Assembly (NCBI GenBank): GCA_017989935.1
Contig: JAGNOY010000137.1
Location: 1 to 6,063, forward strand
DNA from: Chitinophagaceae bacterium
Lineage (GTDB): Bacteria; Bacteroidota; Bacteroidia; Chitinophagales; Chitinophagaceae
Direction of reading: 5' to 3'
DNA length: 6,063 nucleotides
The translations under genes were made by a program, and so were the position numbers. Position 1 is the stretch's first letter. The number at the start of each line of letters is the position of its first letter. The notes under the pieces were generated by a model, which did no database searches, was not told the DNA's origin, and saw only the letters and a list, made by a program, of their open reading frames with translations. Shown in pieces: positions 1 to 5,662 of this stretch.

Positions 1-381
1 ACCAAGGACAATATTACAGATAGTGCAGTCAGAAGATTATTGTTTGATGCAGGCGAAGAGATAGATGATTTAATGAAGCTTTGTCATGCAGATATCACTT
101 CAAAAAACATGGCTAAAGTGCAGCGTTTTCGAGAAAATTTCAACATGGTTAGTCAACGAATTCGCGAAGTAGAAGCCTCTGATCAGATTCGCAATTGGCA
201 ACCGCCCATCACAGGCGAAATCATTATGCAGACTTTTGGTTTATCCCCAAGTAAAATGGTTGGTGATCTAAAAATTGCAGTTAGAGAAGCAATCCTAGAT
301 GGCATTATTGGGAACAACTATCAGGAAGCCTTTGATTATATGATTCTAAAGGCAAAAGAATTAAATATTCAACCATTGTAG
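1..381 (+). CDS. cca: CCA tRNA nucleotidyltransferase, C-terminal part (5' end outside the window)
   Basis: The frame is open from base 1 to the TAA at 379-381, giving the last 126 residues of a protein that begins upstream. The TTG at 40 is an internal Leu codon, not a start. The family adds the 3'-terminal CCA to tRNAs in the cytoplasm, using CTP and ATP. The catalytic nucleotidyltransferase head is outside the window. What remains is the helical C-terminal region: a LCHADITSKN segment, then RNWQPPITGEIIMQTFGL, then VREAILDGII. I recognise this order from the HD-domain-containing CCA/poly(A) polymerase-type proteins of Bacteroidota. A 25-base gap with a promoter-like box separates it from the next gene. 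The tRNA gene miaA lies two genes downstream, so the neighbourhood fits tRNA maturation. No frameshift is seen. The assignment rests on remembered family motifs; another member of the poly(A) polymerase/CCA superfamily is the only serious alternative. Confidence 0.85.
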   Translation, partial: TKDNITDSAVRRLLFDAGEEIDDLMKLCHADITSKNMAKVQRFRENFNMVSQRIREVEASDQIRNWQPPITGEIIMQTFGLSPSKMVGDLKIAVREAILDGIIGNNYQEAFDYMILKAKELNIQPL

Positions 382-389
382 TATGTTTG
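382..389 (+). promoter_or_regulatory. TAnnTTTG (-7) promoter box upstream of the pRiA4b-ORF3-like gene
   Basis: TATGTTTG matches the Bacteroidota -7 consensus TAnnTTTG exactly. It begins at the first base after the cca stop and ends 17 bases before the ATG at 407. Transcription would then start near 394-397, leaving a leader of about ten bases. I see no TTTG or TTG at the usual distance for the -33 element, so only half of the promoter is supported. It could drive the downstream genes independently of cca. Confidence 0.45.
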
Positions 390-406
390 TAAACTAACAC
401 TAGATT

Positions 407-976
407 ATGTCTTTATTAAAATTCAAAGTAAGCTGGGAAGAAGACGATGCCACTTTTCGTAATATAGAAATTGTTTCTAGTCAAAATTTCTATGAACTGC
501 ATACTTGTATAAAAACAGCTTTCTTACTTCCTGCGGATATGGAAGCCTCTTTTTTTGTGAGTAATGATAAATGGCTTAGAGAAAAAGAAATATCCTCTAC
601 TGTAGAAAAAAATTTGCGTGATGCCCCTGCATTAAGCATGAAACGCACGCCTTTAGGTGCCTTAGTCATTCAACCAGATCAACGTTTTATTTATGATTGT
701 TTGCATATTAAAAAATGGTGTTTTCATTTAGAAATTGCCTCGTTAAAACCTGTACCAGAAATCATGAAGAACTACCCTATTTGCGTAAAAAGTGAAGGCG
801 TATCTCCAAGTCAATTTGGTATCACAGGTCGAGAAAAAGATGCAGTATTAGAAATCGAAGAAAAATATGATTTAGCAGGCGATGAAGAAGGCTTTGGCGA
901 CGAAGGTGAAGACACAGACTCGGCAACTGAAGATCAAGATACTGGTGCGAATGATAACTACACCGATGAAATTTAA
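407..976 (+). CDS. Plasmid pRiA4b ORF-3-like (IS1096 passenger TnpR-like) acidic protein
   Basis: A 189-residue soluble protein with no signal peptide or membrane segment. The N-terminal part (about 1-115) has the pRiA4b ORF-3 pattern: KFKVSWEEDD at 5-14, NFYELHTCIKTAF at 27-39, an FFVSNDKW segment at 49-56, and KKWCFHLEI at 102-110. These are followed by the GVSPSQFG turn (131-138) and EEKYDL (151-156). The tail from residue 159 is strongly acidic: 14 of its 31 residues are Asp or Glu. The whole layout, including the GFGDEGED start of the tail, matches chromosomal Bacteroidota members of this family as I remember them. Their biochemical role is not established. The 'transposon passenger' name comes from distant homologues; no transposase or terminal repeat is seen beside it. 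It lies between cca and miaA, so a link with tRNA or RNA metabolism is possible but is only inference. The ATG at 407 is the natural start. Confidence 0.75.
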   Translation: MSLLKFKVSWEEDDATFRNIEIVSSQNFYELHTCIKTAFLLPADMEASFFVSNDKWLREKEISSTVEKNLRDAPALSMKRTPLGALVIQPDQRFIYDCLHIKKWCFHLEIASLKPVPEIMKNYPICVKSEGVSPSQFGITGREKDAVLEIEEKYDLAGDEEGFGDEGEDTDSATEDQDTGANDNYTDEI

Positions 977-994
977 TCAACTCTGTAGATCAAA

Positions 995-1900
995 TTGAAA
1001 CGGCTCATAGTCATAGGCGGACCAACAGCAAGTGGTAAAACTGATTTAGCCATACAACTAGCCAAACATTATCAAACAGAAATAGTTTCTGCAGATAGTC
1101 GTCAGTGTTATCGCGAAATGAATATTGGGGTGGCCAAACCAAGTTCAGAAGAATTAGCATCTGTAAAACATCATTTCATCAACTCACATAGCATACACGA
1201 AGAAGTATCTGCTGGGAAATATGAAAAATATGCCCTTGATATTTTAACTGATTTATTTAAAATCCATGATGTGGTAATTTGTGTTGGAGGGACGGGATTG
1301 TATATTAAAGCGCTTTGTGAAGGTATAGATGAGATGCCTTCTATTGATGAACAAATAAAACAACAAGTAAATAATCATTACGAAAAATTTGGGTTGAGTT
1401 GGTTGCAAGAAGAAGTCAAGAAATCAGATCCTTTGCTTTTTGCAAACATCGATCAGCAAAATCCACATCGCTTGCAACGCGGATTGGTATTCTTTCAATC
1501 AACTGGGCAATCTATTACAAGGTATCAACAACAAATAACCAAGAGTAGACCGTTTGACATACTTCAATTTAATATCGAGCTTGACCGTCCAATTTTATAT
1601 CAACGAATTGAAGACAGGGTTGATACCATGATACAAGCAGGTTTAGAAGAAGAAGCACAATCGTTACTTCCATTTCAACAACTTAAGAATCTAAAAACAG
1701 TAGGTTATCAAGAGTTTTTTGATTTCTTCAATGGACAAATCACTCGTGATGAAGCTATTCTAAAAATCAAACAGCATACGCGTAATTATGCAAAAAGACA
1801 AATCACTTGGTTCAATCATCAATCAAATTTCATTGAAATTCAACCTCATTCTAGTTTTGAAAATGTAATAGAAACCATTACAAATGTAGAAAATAAGTAA
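995..1900 (+). CDS. miaA: tRNA dimethylallyltransferase (isopentenyl transferase)
   Basis: MiaA transfers the dimethylallyl group from DMAPP to N6 of A37 in tRNAs that read UNN codons, the first step of ms2i6A synthesis. The 301-residue length is normal for the family. Motifs run in order: P-loop GGPTASGKT (8-16), SADSRQ (32-37) with the catalytic-type Asp34, GGTGLY (98-103), NPHRLQRGL in the middle (a less conserved form of the usual NPxRVxRALE segment), then TVGYQEFFDFF and the C-terminal TRNYAKRQITWF. The start must be the TTG at 995. A TAG lies in frame at 986-988 and only ATC-AAA separates it from the TTG, while the P-loop begins seven codons later. The gap from the preceding stop is 18 bases and no promoter box lies in it, so co-transcription with the upstream gene is likely. 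No Shine-Dalgarno sequence is visible. Confidence 0.96.
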   Translation: MKRLIVIGGPTASGKTDLAIQLAKHYQTEIVSADSRQCYREMNIGVAKPSSEELASVKHHFINSHSIHEEVSAGKYEKYALDILTDLFKIHDVVICVGGTGLYIKALCEGIDEMPSIDEQIKQQVNNHYEKFGLSWLQEEVKKSDPLLFANIDQQNPHRLQRGLVFFQSTGQSITRYQQQITKSRPFDILQFNIELDRPILYQRIEDRVDTMIQAGLEEEAQSLLPFQQLKNLKTVGYQEFFDFFNGQITRDEAILKIKQHTRNYAKRQITWFNHQSNFIEIQPHSSFENVIETITNVENK

Positions 1901-1942
1901 TATACCTTATATTTACCTGATTTTTTTGAGCTTACCCAACTT

Positions 1943-3130
1943 ATGATTGAAGATTCAACCACTAGGGATGTATATGATTTAATCGCAGAATTTGCAAAGG
2001 CGTCGAATCCTTCTATTACAGATAACGAGATTCAACAGCAATTTCCTGCGCCTAAAACAGAAGAACCTATAAGCACAGAAACTACAATCAACCCATCTTC
2101 GGAACATGTATCAGCAACCCCACTAACTCAATCTACCTCAGACATGAATGAGCTCAATACGAAGTTTGAAGGATTAGCCGCACAGCTCAAAGAAACCCGT
2201 AAGCAAATTAAAAAAATTAAACAAGCATTCTCAAATACAGCTGCTCAACCAGGCTCCTTCTCGACAGAATATTACCACCGAGAATTTCATATGCTCTCTA
2301 ACAGATTGAACGAAGTGTTTGCCTCGAATTACAAACAAATCGAAGATAAATTTGACGCCTTACAAAGAGAACTCTATCGAGGCAAACAAACTAGCTCTGC
2401 AGATGCAAATCCTATGACCGAATCTTTTAGGTTGCAGCATAACATGATCGTTGGCTTAAAAGCAAAGATTGAGAAAATTCATGCCACTTTTCAAGAAAAA
2501 ACAAATCCGAAAGAACACTATTTAACCAAAGAAGAATTTCATGAAGAATTGCGCAGATTGACTGCTCGTCAACAAGAAAAAACATCTGATGAAATTAAAC
2601 GTAGCGAGCAAAATATTCTTGACACCCTGAGGAATTTAAATCAAAAAGAAACTGCCCAAACACAGCCACCATGGTTAACATGGATTAACTTGTTTATACT
2701 CGGTTTGATGGTGATGTATTTATTGATGCAATTTATTTCGCCTTCAAATCGGAAACAAACTTTTCAACCAGTTGAGCAAGAACCCAATCTTAAAGAAAAA
2801 AGTGTAGACTTATCAATACCAACCATTGATAAGGAGATTAACAACAAAGCGCCTCAATCATCACCTATTCAAATTGTGACACCATCAACAACTGCCAGTT
2901 TAAACAAACCACCCGCAATTTCTCCGAAAGAAAACATACAAGAAAAATTGGCACACTCAACTACTTCGTTTAATGAAGACAACATGAACCAAGTAACAAA
3001 AGAACCTGAACTAAAACAAGTAAAAAAATCACCGACTAAGAAACTAAGCATACAGCCCCTTGTAAAAGATTCAATCGCGTCATTTAGTCCAGCGATTGTG
3101 AAAGAAGAAGTGTATTTTGCAGAAGACTAA
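1943..3130 (+). CDS. Single-pass membrane protein with duplicated coiled-coil modules, function unknown
   Basis: I do not recognise this 395-residue protein. It has no signal peptide. Residues 1-67 are Pro/Ser/Thr/Glu-rich and probably disordered. Residues about 68-238 are highly charged and helical, with coiled-coil character. One hydrophobic segment (about 246-266, INLFILGLMVMYLLMQF) is the only membrane span. The tail (267-395) is low complexity, rich in Pro, Lys, Ser and Thr. Two halves of the helical region resemble each other: QIKKIKQAF (88-96) followed by EFHMLSNRL (114-122), and KIEKIHATF (175-183) followed by EFHEELRRL (198-206). This suggests a duplicated module. If the N-terminus is cytoplasmic, the Pro/Lys-rich tail would lie in the periplasm, but the charges around the span do not settle topology. 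It starts 42 bases after miaA and ends 10 bases before a secreted OmpA-like gene, which hints at a shared cell-envelope role. The ATG at 1943 was chosen as the first methionine of the frame. No exact promoter box precedes it. Confidence 0.8.
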   Translation: MIEDSTTRDVYDLIAEFAKASNPSITDNEIQQQFPAPKTEEPISTETTINPSSEHVSATPLTQSTSDMNELNTKFEGLAAQLKETRKQIKKIKQAFSNTAAQPGSFSTEYYHREFHMLSNRLNEVFASNYKQIEDKFDALQRELYRGKQTSSADANPMTESFRLQHNMIVGLKAKIEKIHATFQEKTNPKEHYLTKEEFHEELRRLTARQQEKTSDEIKRSEQNILDTLRNLNQKETAQTQPPWLTWINLFILGLMVMYLLMQFISPSNRKQTFQPVEQEPNLKEKSVDLSIPTIDKEINNKAPQSSPIQIVTPSTTASLNKPPAISPKENIQEKLAHSTTSFNEDNMNQVTKEPELKQVKKSPTKKLSIQPLVKDSIASFSPAIVKEEVYFAED

Positions 3131-3140
3131 ATCTACCACT

Positions 3141-3851
3141 ATGAAGGCAAACATCCTACTCGTCTTCTTCTTGCTTATAAGCCATTTCAGCTACGCACAA
3201 AGCCTACAATATTTATCAAAGTCTAACAGCGATTCCACCACTTCCCCGCTGCTTTATCACAAACCATTTAAGTTCAAAAATAGTGAGGGAAACACAGTGT
3301 TTATCGAACAAATATTTTTGGGCGAGAAACAATTCATGCATCAAATTTTGAAAGACCCCAACACGCGAAAAAAACGAAACAGTCAGCTTTATCATAAATT
3401 CCCCTTCGCTTCATTTTTTGCACCAAGTGTATTTAATTTACCTGCTGATAAAAAATCAACTGCACGTGGTATTTTCACCCCCATTTTAGATTCAATAACT
3501 TACAACGATTTTGAAGAATTGAATGCAGAAATTTTAGTACTTGGCTATGCAGATAAGCAAGTAATCTCTGATCAAGATTCTTTGTATCTAGTTTTATTAA
3601 GCCAAGGAAAAGATAGCATCCAAGCCACAGAAGCTTATTACAAAACCCTCTCCTATCTTCGTGCTAAAGAAATTGGCGACATTATATTATCGCAACTCAA
3701 TAATTACACCCCTCAATTTTCGAGGTATAAACAAGTCGTGCTCAACATCATCATCGAAGGTCGAGGCACAGAATCGCCTGATCCTAAAAAAACTTATTTA
3801 CCCGAAGACGATAAAAGAAGAATCGTAAAACTGTATTGGCAAATAAATTAA
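3141..3851 (+). CDS. Secreted protein with a divergent OmpA-like C-terminal domain
   Basis: The 236-residue product starts at the ATG at 3141. A TTG further upstream (3117) would add eight polar residues before the signal peptide and overlap the previous gene, so it was rejected. The N-terminus is a signal peptide: MK, then ILLVFFLLI, then SYA|Q with likely cleavage after Ala19 leaving an N-terminal Gln. No lipobox Cys is present, so it is not a lipoprotein. The C-terminal half carries the marks of an OmpA-type peptidoglycan-binding fold: ILVLGYAD (131-138), LSYLRAKEI (170-178, matching LSxxRA), GRGTESPDP (207-215) and DKRRIVKLYW (224-233). Asp138 and Arg174 correspond to the Asp and Arg that hold diaminopimelate in OmpA domains. 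They are 36 residues apart rather than the usual 15 or so, implying an insertion of about 20 residues. Residues 20-120 are unrecognised. The gene follows the coiled-coil membrane protein by 10 bases. Periplasmic or outer-membrane location is inferred. Confidence 0.72.
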   Translation: MKANILLVFFLLISHFSYAQSLQYLSKSNSDSTTSPLLYHKPFKFKNSEGNTVFIEQIFLGEKQFMHQILKDPNTRKKRNSQLYHKFPFASFFAPSVFNLPADKKSTARGIFTPILDSITYNDFEELNAEILVLGYADKQVISDQDSLYLVLLSQGKDSIQATEAYYKTLSYLRAKEIGDIILSQLNNYTPQFSRYKQVVLNIIIEGRGTESPDPKKTYLPEDDKRRIVKLYWQIN

Positions 3852-3873
3852 TGCTTAAAATAAATAATTTTCA

Positions 3874-3963
3874 TTTGGGCGGCACACACGCTATCCGCTT
3901 CAAGTCCTCCCACGCCAAAGCTCGTGGTGTGGGCTTTTCGCTACTATCGTTGCCGCAATACAA
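3874..3963 (-). repeat. Extragenic repeat element, copy 1 (inverted relative to copy 2)
   Basis: A 90-base element lying 22 bases past the stop of the OmpA-like gene. Read on the minus strand it begins TTGTATTGCGGCAA and ends TGCCGCCCAAA. Its 33-base left arm (3931-3963) and 35-base right arm (3874-3908) match copy 2 at 28/33 and 30/35 positions without gaps. The 22-base core between the arms differs entirely from the core of copy 2. The ends form an imperfect terminal inverted repeat: GCGGCA (3879-3884) against TGCCGC (3951-3956). An internal hairpin pairs CCCACGCC (3909-3916) with GGTGTGGG (3926-3933), eight pairs including one G-T, around a 9-base loop. On the plus strand it is followed by CTTTTCG, so it might also serve as a terminator for the upstream genes. 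No coding capacity is evident. It resembles interspersed extragenic elements I associate with Bacteroidota, but I cannot name the family. Confidence 0.7.
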
Positions 3964-4157
3964 ACTCACAACAAGCCGCATCATTTCGTTTTTAAAATCA
4001 TTTCATTGTTTATCTGCCAGATTACTTATTAATGCCATTGACCACAAATGAAAGAACTCTACTTCTAAAATGTTGCAAACCATTCCTGAAAATAAAATCT
4101 GCATATAGCAGTCGGCCTAAGATTCGAGGCAAATAAAAATATTGAAATCGAAGCCAA

Positions 4158-4233
4158 ACTTTTATCCACTGTTTGAGCACAAACGAATGTTTTTTTATAG
4201 AGAATATCATTATGTGCGAGTTTGGATAAAAGT
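4158..4233. repeat. 11-base perfect inverted repeat
   Basis: ACTTTTATCCA (4158-4168) and TGGATAAAAGT (4223-4233) are exact reverse complements separated by 54 bases. An overlapping pair in a shifted register, CCAAACT (4154-4160) and AGTTTGG (4219-4225), extends the symmetry. The enclosed sequence carries no recognisable gene. The spacing is too long for a compact terminator. It could be the ends of a small decayed element or an RNA structure. Confidence 0.5.
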
Positions 4234-4290
4234 GGCGTAGATGAGATAATTTTTATTGCCAAAGAATCTTCAGCTTTGATTTTTTGCTCA

Positions 4291-4312
4291 ACTTTTGCAT
4301 TATGGCAAAAGT
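4291..4312. repeat. Compact 8-bp hairpin, possible 3'-end structure for recF
   Basis: ACTTTTGC (4291-4298) pairs perfectly with GCAAAAGT (4305-4312) around a 6-base loop. It lies 46 bases beyond the recF stop in the direction of recF transcription. No T-run follows it on either strand (the minus strand continues TTGAGCAAAAAA), so it is not a classical intrinsic terminator. It could still stabilise or end the recF transcript. Confidence 0.4.
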
Positions 4313-4358
4313 GGAAAAGCTAAAGGGTAACTTTATAGATAATCATAAGTATTTCCTA

Positions 4359-5435
4359 TCACAACTCTACAAACTGAACCTTTGCTTTAATTAACGCAAA
4401 TGCCTTCGCCAATCTTTCTTGATGCGTATCTGTGATAAACACATGAGCCTCTTGTTTCGAAATATAAGTAATCAACCTTAATCCTCTTTCCTGATCTAAC
4501 TTCTCGAAAATATCATCTAACAGCAAAATAGGCGTATACGCACTCGAAGCTGATAACATTTCATATTGCGCAAATTTTAATCCAAACAAAAAGGATTTTC
4601 GTTGTCCTTGCGAAGCCACTTGCTTAAAAGGCATTCCATTTAAAGTAAAGACTAACTCATCTTTATGTATGCCTTCATGCGTGCGTTGCGTAATTAAATC
4701 TTTAGCCCGACTTTTGGTTAACAAATCAAGTAGGCTATGCTCTGCTAAAGAAGATTGATACACACAATTCACCTGCTCTTGCTCGCCACTTAACTCGGCA
4801 TAAATCTGATTGATTTTTTGACTTAGCACCAAGGCATATTGTTTACGTGCTTTAAAAATGATTTGTCCATGTTGGTCAAGCCACTGATCATAAATATCCA
4901 TCAAGGCATGATTGAGCGGCATGCCTTGTGCTACTTGCTTTAATAAAGAATTTCGTTGTTGCAATACTTTATTATATTGAATTAAACTATCCAAATATTC
5001 TTTGTCAAGTTGACTAATCAATGTATCTAGATACTTCCTGCGTAATTCACTGCCTTCAGTAATTAAAGCAGTATCATCAGGTGCAATCATCACGGCCATA
5101 AACTTGCCAATATGTTTAGAAAATTGCGTGTATAATTCATCGTCTACTGAAAGCTCCTTCTTCCCATTTTCCCTAATCACACAGCGCACGTTATATGTTT
5201 TATCCTTGGTAAATTTTCCTTGTACGCGCATGCCTTGCTTGCCATGTTGGATGGTTAAACTATCTGTTGCAACAAAATAGCTTTTGGTGAAACATAGGTA
5301 ATAAATCGCATCAAGGATAGTTGTTTTACCACACCCATTTTGTCCAGTGATACAAACAACGGGTTGATCAAACACAAATGTTTTTTCTTGATAATTTTTA
5401 AAATGAACTAAGGATATTTCGTTAACAGCAACCAT
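4359..5435 (-). CDS. recF: DNA replication and repair protein RecF
   Basis: RecF is an SMC/ABC-type ATPase that works with RecO and RecR to load RecA at single-stranded gaps. Numbered from the chosen start, the motifs are: ISLVHFKNY near the N-terminus (7-15), Walker A GQNGCGKT (31-38), LDAIYYLCFTKSYF (41-54), RTHEGIHKDEL (251-261), ABC signature SQGQRKS (275-281), Walker B with D-loop LLLDDIFEKLD (304-314), and ITDTH (334-338). At 358 residues it has the usual family length. The frame stays open to an ATG at 5456, but that version adds seven residues (MSIFARL) whose codons contain an exact TATCTTTG promoter box. The ATG at 5433-5435 puts the ISLxxFKNY motif where RecF proteins normally have it and is preferred. 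It is convergent with the upstream envelope genes and divergent from the flavoprotein gene. The two repeat copies lie on either side of it. All key ATPase residues are present, so it is probably functional. Confidence 0.95.
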   Translation of the reverse strand: MVAVNEISLVHFKNYQEKTFVFDQPVVCITGQNGCGKTTILDAIYYLCFTKSYFVATDSLTIQHGKQGMRVQGKFTKDKTYNVRCVIRENGKKELSVDDELYTQFSKHIGKFMAVMIAPDDTALITEGSELRRKYLDTLISQLDKEYLDSLIQYNKVLQQRNSLLKQVAQGMPLNHALMDIYDQWLDQHGQIIFKARKQYALVLSQKINQIYAELSGEQEQVNCVYQSSLAEHSLLDLLTKSRAKDLITQRTHEGIHKDELVFTLNGMPFKQVASQGQRKSFLFGLKFAQYEMLSASSAYTPILLLDDIFEKLDQERGLRLITYISKQEAHVFITDTHQERLAKAFALIKAKVQFVEL

Positions 5436-5443
5436 GAGACGCG

Positions 5444-5451
5444 CAAAGATA
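5444..5451 (-). promoter_or_regulatory. TAnnTTTG (-7) box of recF; decides the recF start
   Basis: Read on the minus strand this is TATCTTTG, an exact match to TAnnTTTG and identical to the box of the divergent gene. Its last base lies 8 bases before the ATG at 5435. Transcription would start about 5-7 bases after the box, leaving a leader of only one to three bases. It lies inside the longer frame that starts at 5456, which argues against that start. No clear -33 TTTG is found at the standard distance. Confidence 0.65.
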
Positions 5452-5452
5452 C

Positions 5453-5480
5453 TCATTCGATTTGCAATTCATTCATTCGA
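5453..5480. repeat. 8-base direct repeat in the recF promoter region
   Basis: TCATTCGA occurs at 5453-5460 and again at 5473-5480, exactly 20 bases start to start, or about two helical turns. The first copy directly adjoins the recF -7 box and the second covers the region where a -33 element would lie. The second copy also overlaps three tandem ATTC units (5467-5478). It could be a paired binding site for a regulator or a chance result of the ATTC run. Confidence 0.35.
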
Positions 5481-5490
5481 AAAACGAAGC

Positions 5491-5619
5491 TTGTATTGCG
5501 GCAAGGATTGAAGCAGAAAGCCCGGATTCCGAGAGGCTTCACGATATTTGAATGATAGTTGAAAGATAACAGCCGATTCGGAAGAGGACTTGCCGCGGAA
5601 AGCCTGTATGCCGCCCAAA
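5491..5619 (+). repeat. Extragenic repeat element, copy 2
   Basis: A 129-base element between the recF and flavoprotein promoters. Its left arm (5491-5523, starting TTGTATTGCGGCAA) and right arm (5585-5619, ending TGCCGCCCAAA) match copy 1 at 58 of 68 positions in total, but its core is 61 bases instead of 22. The core can fold: TTCCGA (5527-5532) pairs with TCGGAA (5578-5583), and GGC (5535-5537) with GCC (5572-5574) further in. The ends pair through GCGGCA (5498-5503) and TGCCGC (5609-5614). A competing 8-base pairing exists only in this copy: GCGGCAAG (5498-5505) with CTTGCCGC (5589-5596). It leaves 39 bases to the recF box and 43 bases to the flavoprotein box, so it lies just upstream of both promoters without interrupting either. 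Confidence 0.75.
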
Positions 5620-5662
5620 AAAAGTCACAACCAATTAAGTGAGTTAAATTGAATCTAAGAAT

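Larger units (their letters stand above)
3964..4358. other. Gene-free convergent gap between copy 1 and recF
   Basis: This 395-base AT-rich stretch holds no gene I can support. Frames of 62-71 codons exist on both strands, but none shows a recognisable motif and they overlap one another. It contains an 11-base perfect inverted repeat (4158-4168 with 4223-4233) and a tight 8-base hairpin (4291-4298 with 4305-4312), listed separately. It could be a relic of a decayed gene or mobile element, or the 3' ends of both convergent transcripts. A small RNA cannot be excluded from sequence alone. Confidence 0.5.

Noticed and set aside
1908..1915. TATATTTA as a promoter box for the coiled-coil membrane protein
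   Set aside because: It misses the final G of TAnnTTTG and has no -33 partner; such a near match is expected by chance in AT-rich DNA.
2869..3051. 60-codon minus-strand frame
   Set aside because: Antisense to the low-complexity tail of the membrane protein; no independent support.
3117..3140. TTG start extending the OmpA-like protein by eight residues
   Set aside because: The added polar residues would precede the signal peptide and overlap the upstream gene; the ATG at 3141 gives a standard signal peptide.
3874..3963. Integron attC-like site or CRISPR repeat
   Set aside because: The ends lack the GTTRRRY/RYYYAAC core of attC sites, and there is no regular repeat-spacer array. Only two copies exist in the window, in opposite orientation.
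3836..4051. 71-codon plus-strand frame overlapping the end of the OmpA-like gene
   Set aside because: Its start lies inside the preceding gene, and much of it is simply translation of repeat copy 1. No domain motif or promoter supports it.
4022..4262. Two overlapping minus-strand frames of 62 and 65 codons in the convergent gap
   Set aside because: They overlap in different frames, show no recognisable motif and cover the inverted repeats. Chance openness in AT-rich DNA explains them.
3964..5490. Composite transposon carrying recF
   Set aside because: No transposase gene lies within or beside the copies, and recF is a core gene. The flanking inverted copies are better described as dispersed short elements until target duplications are shown.
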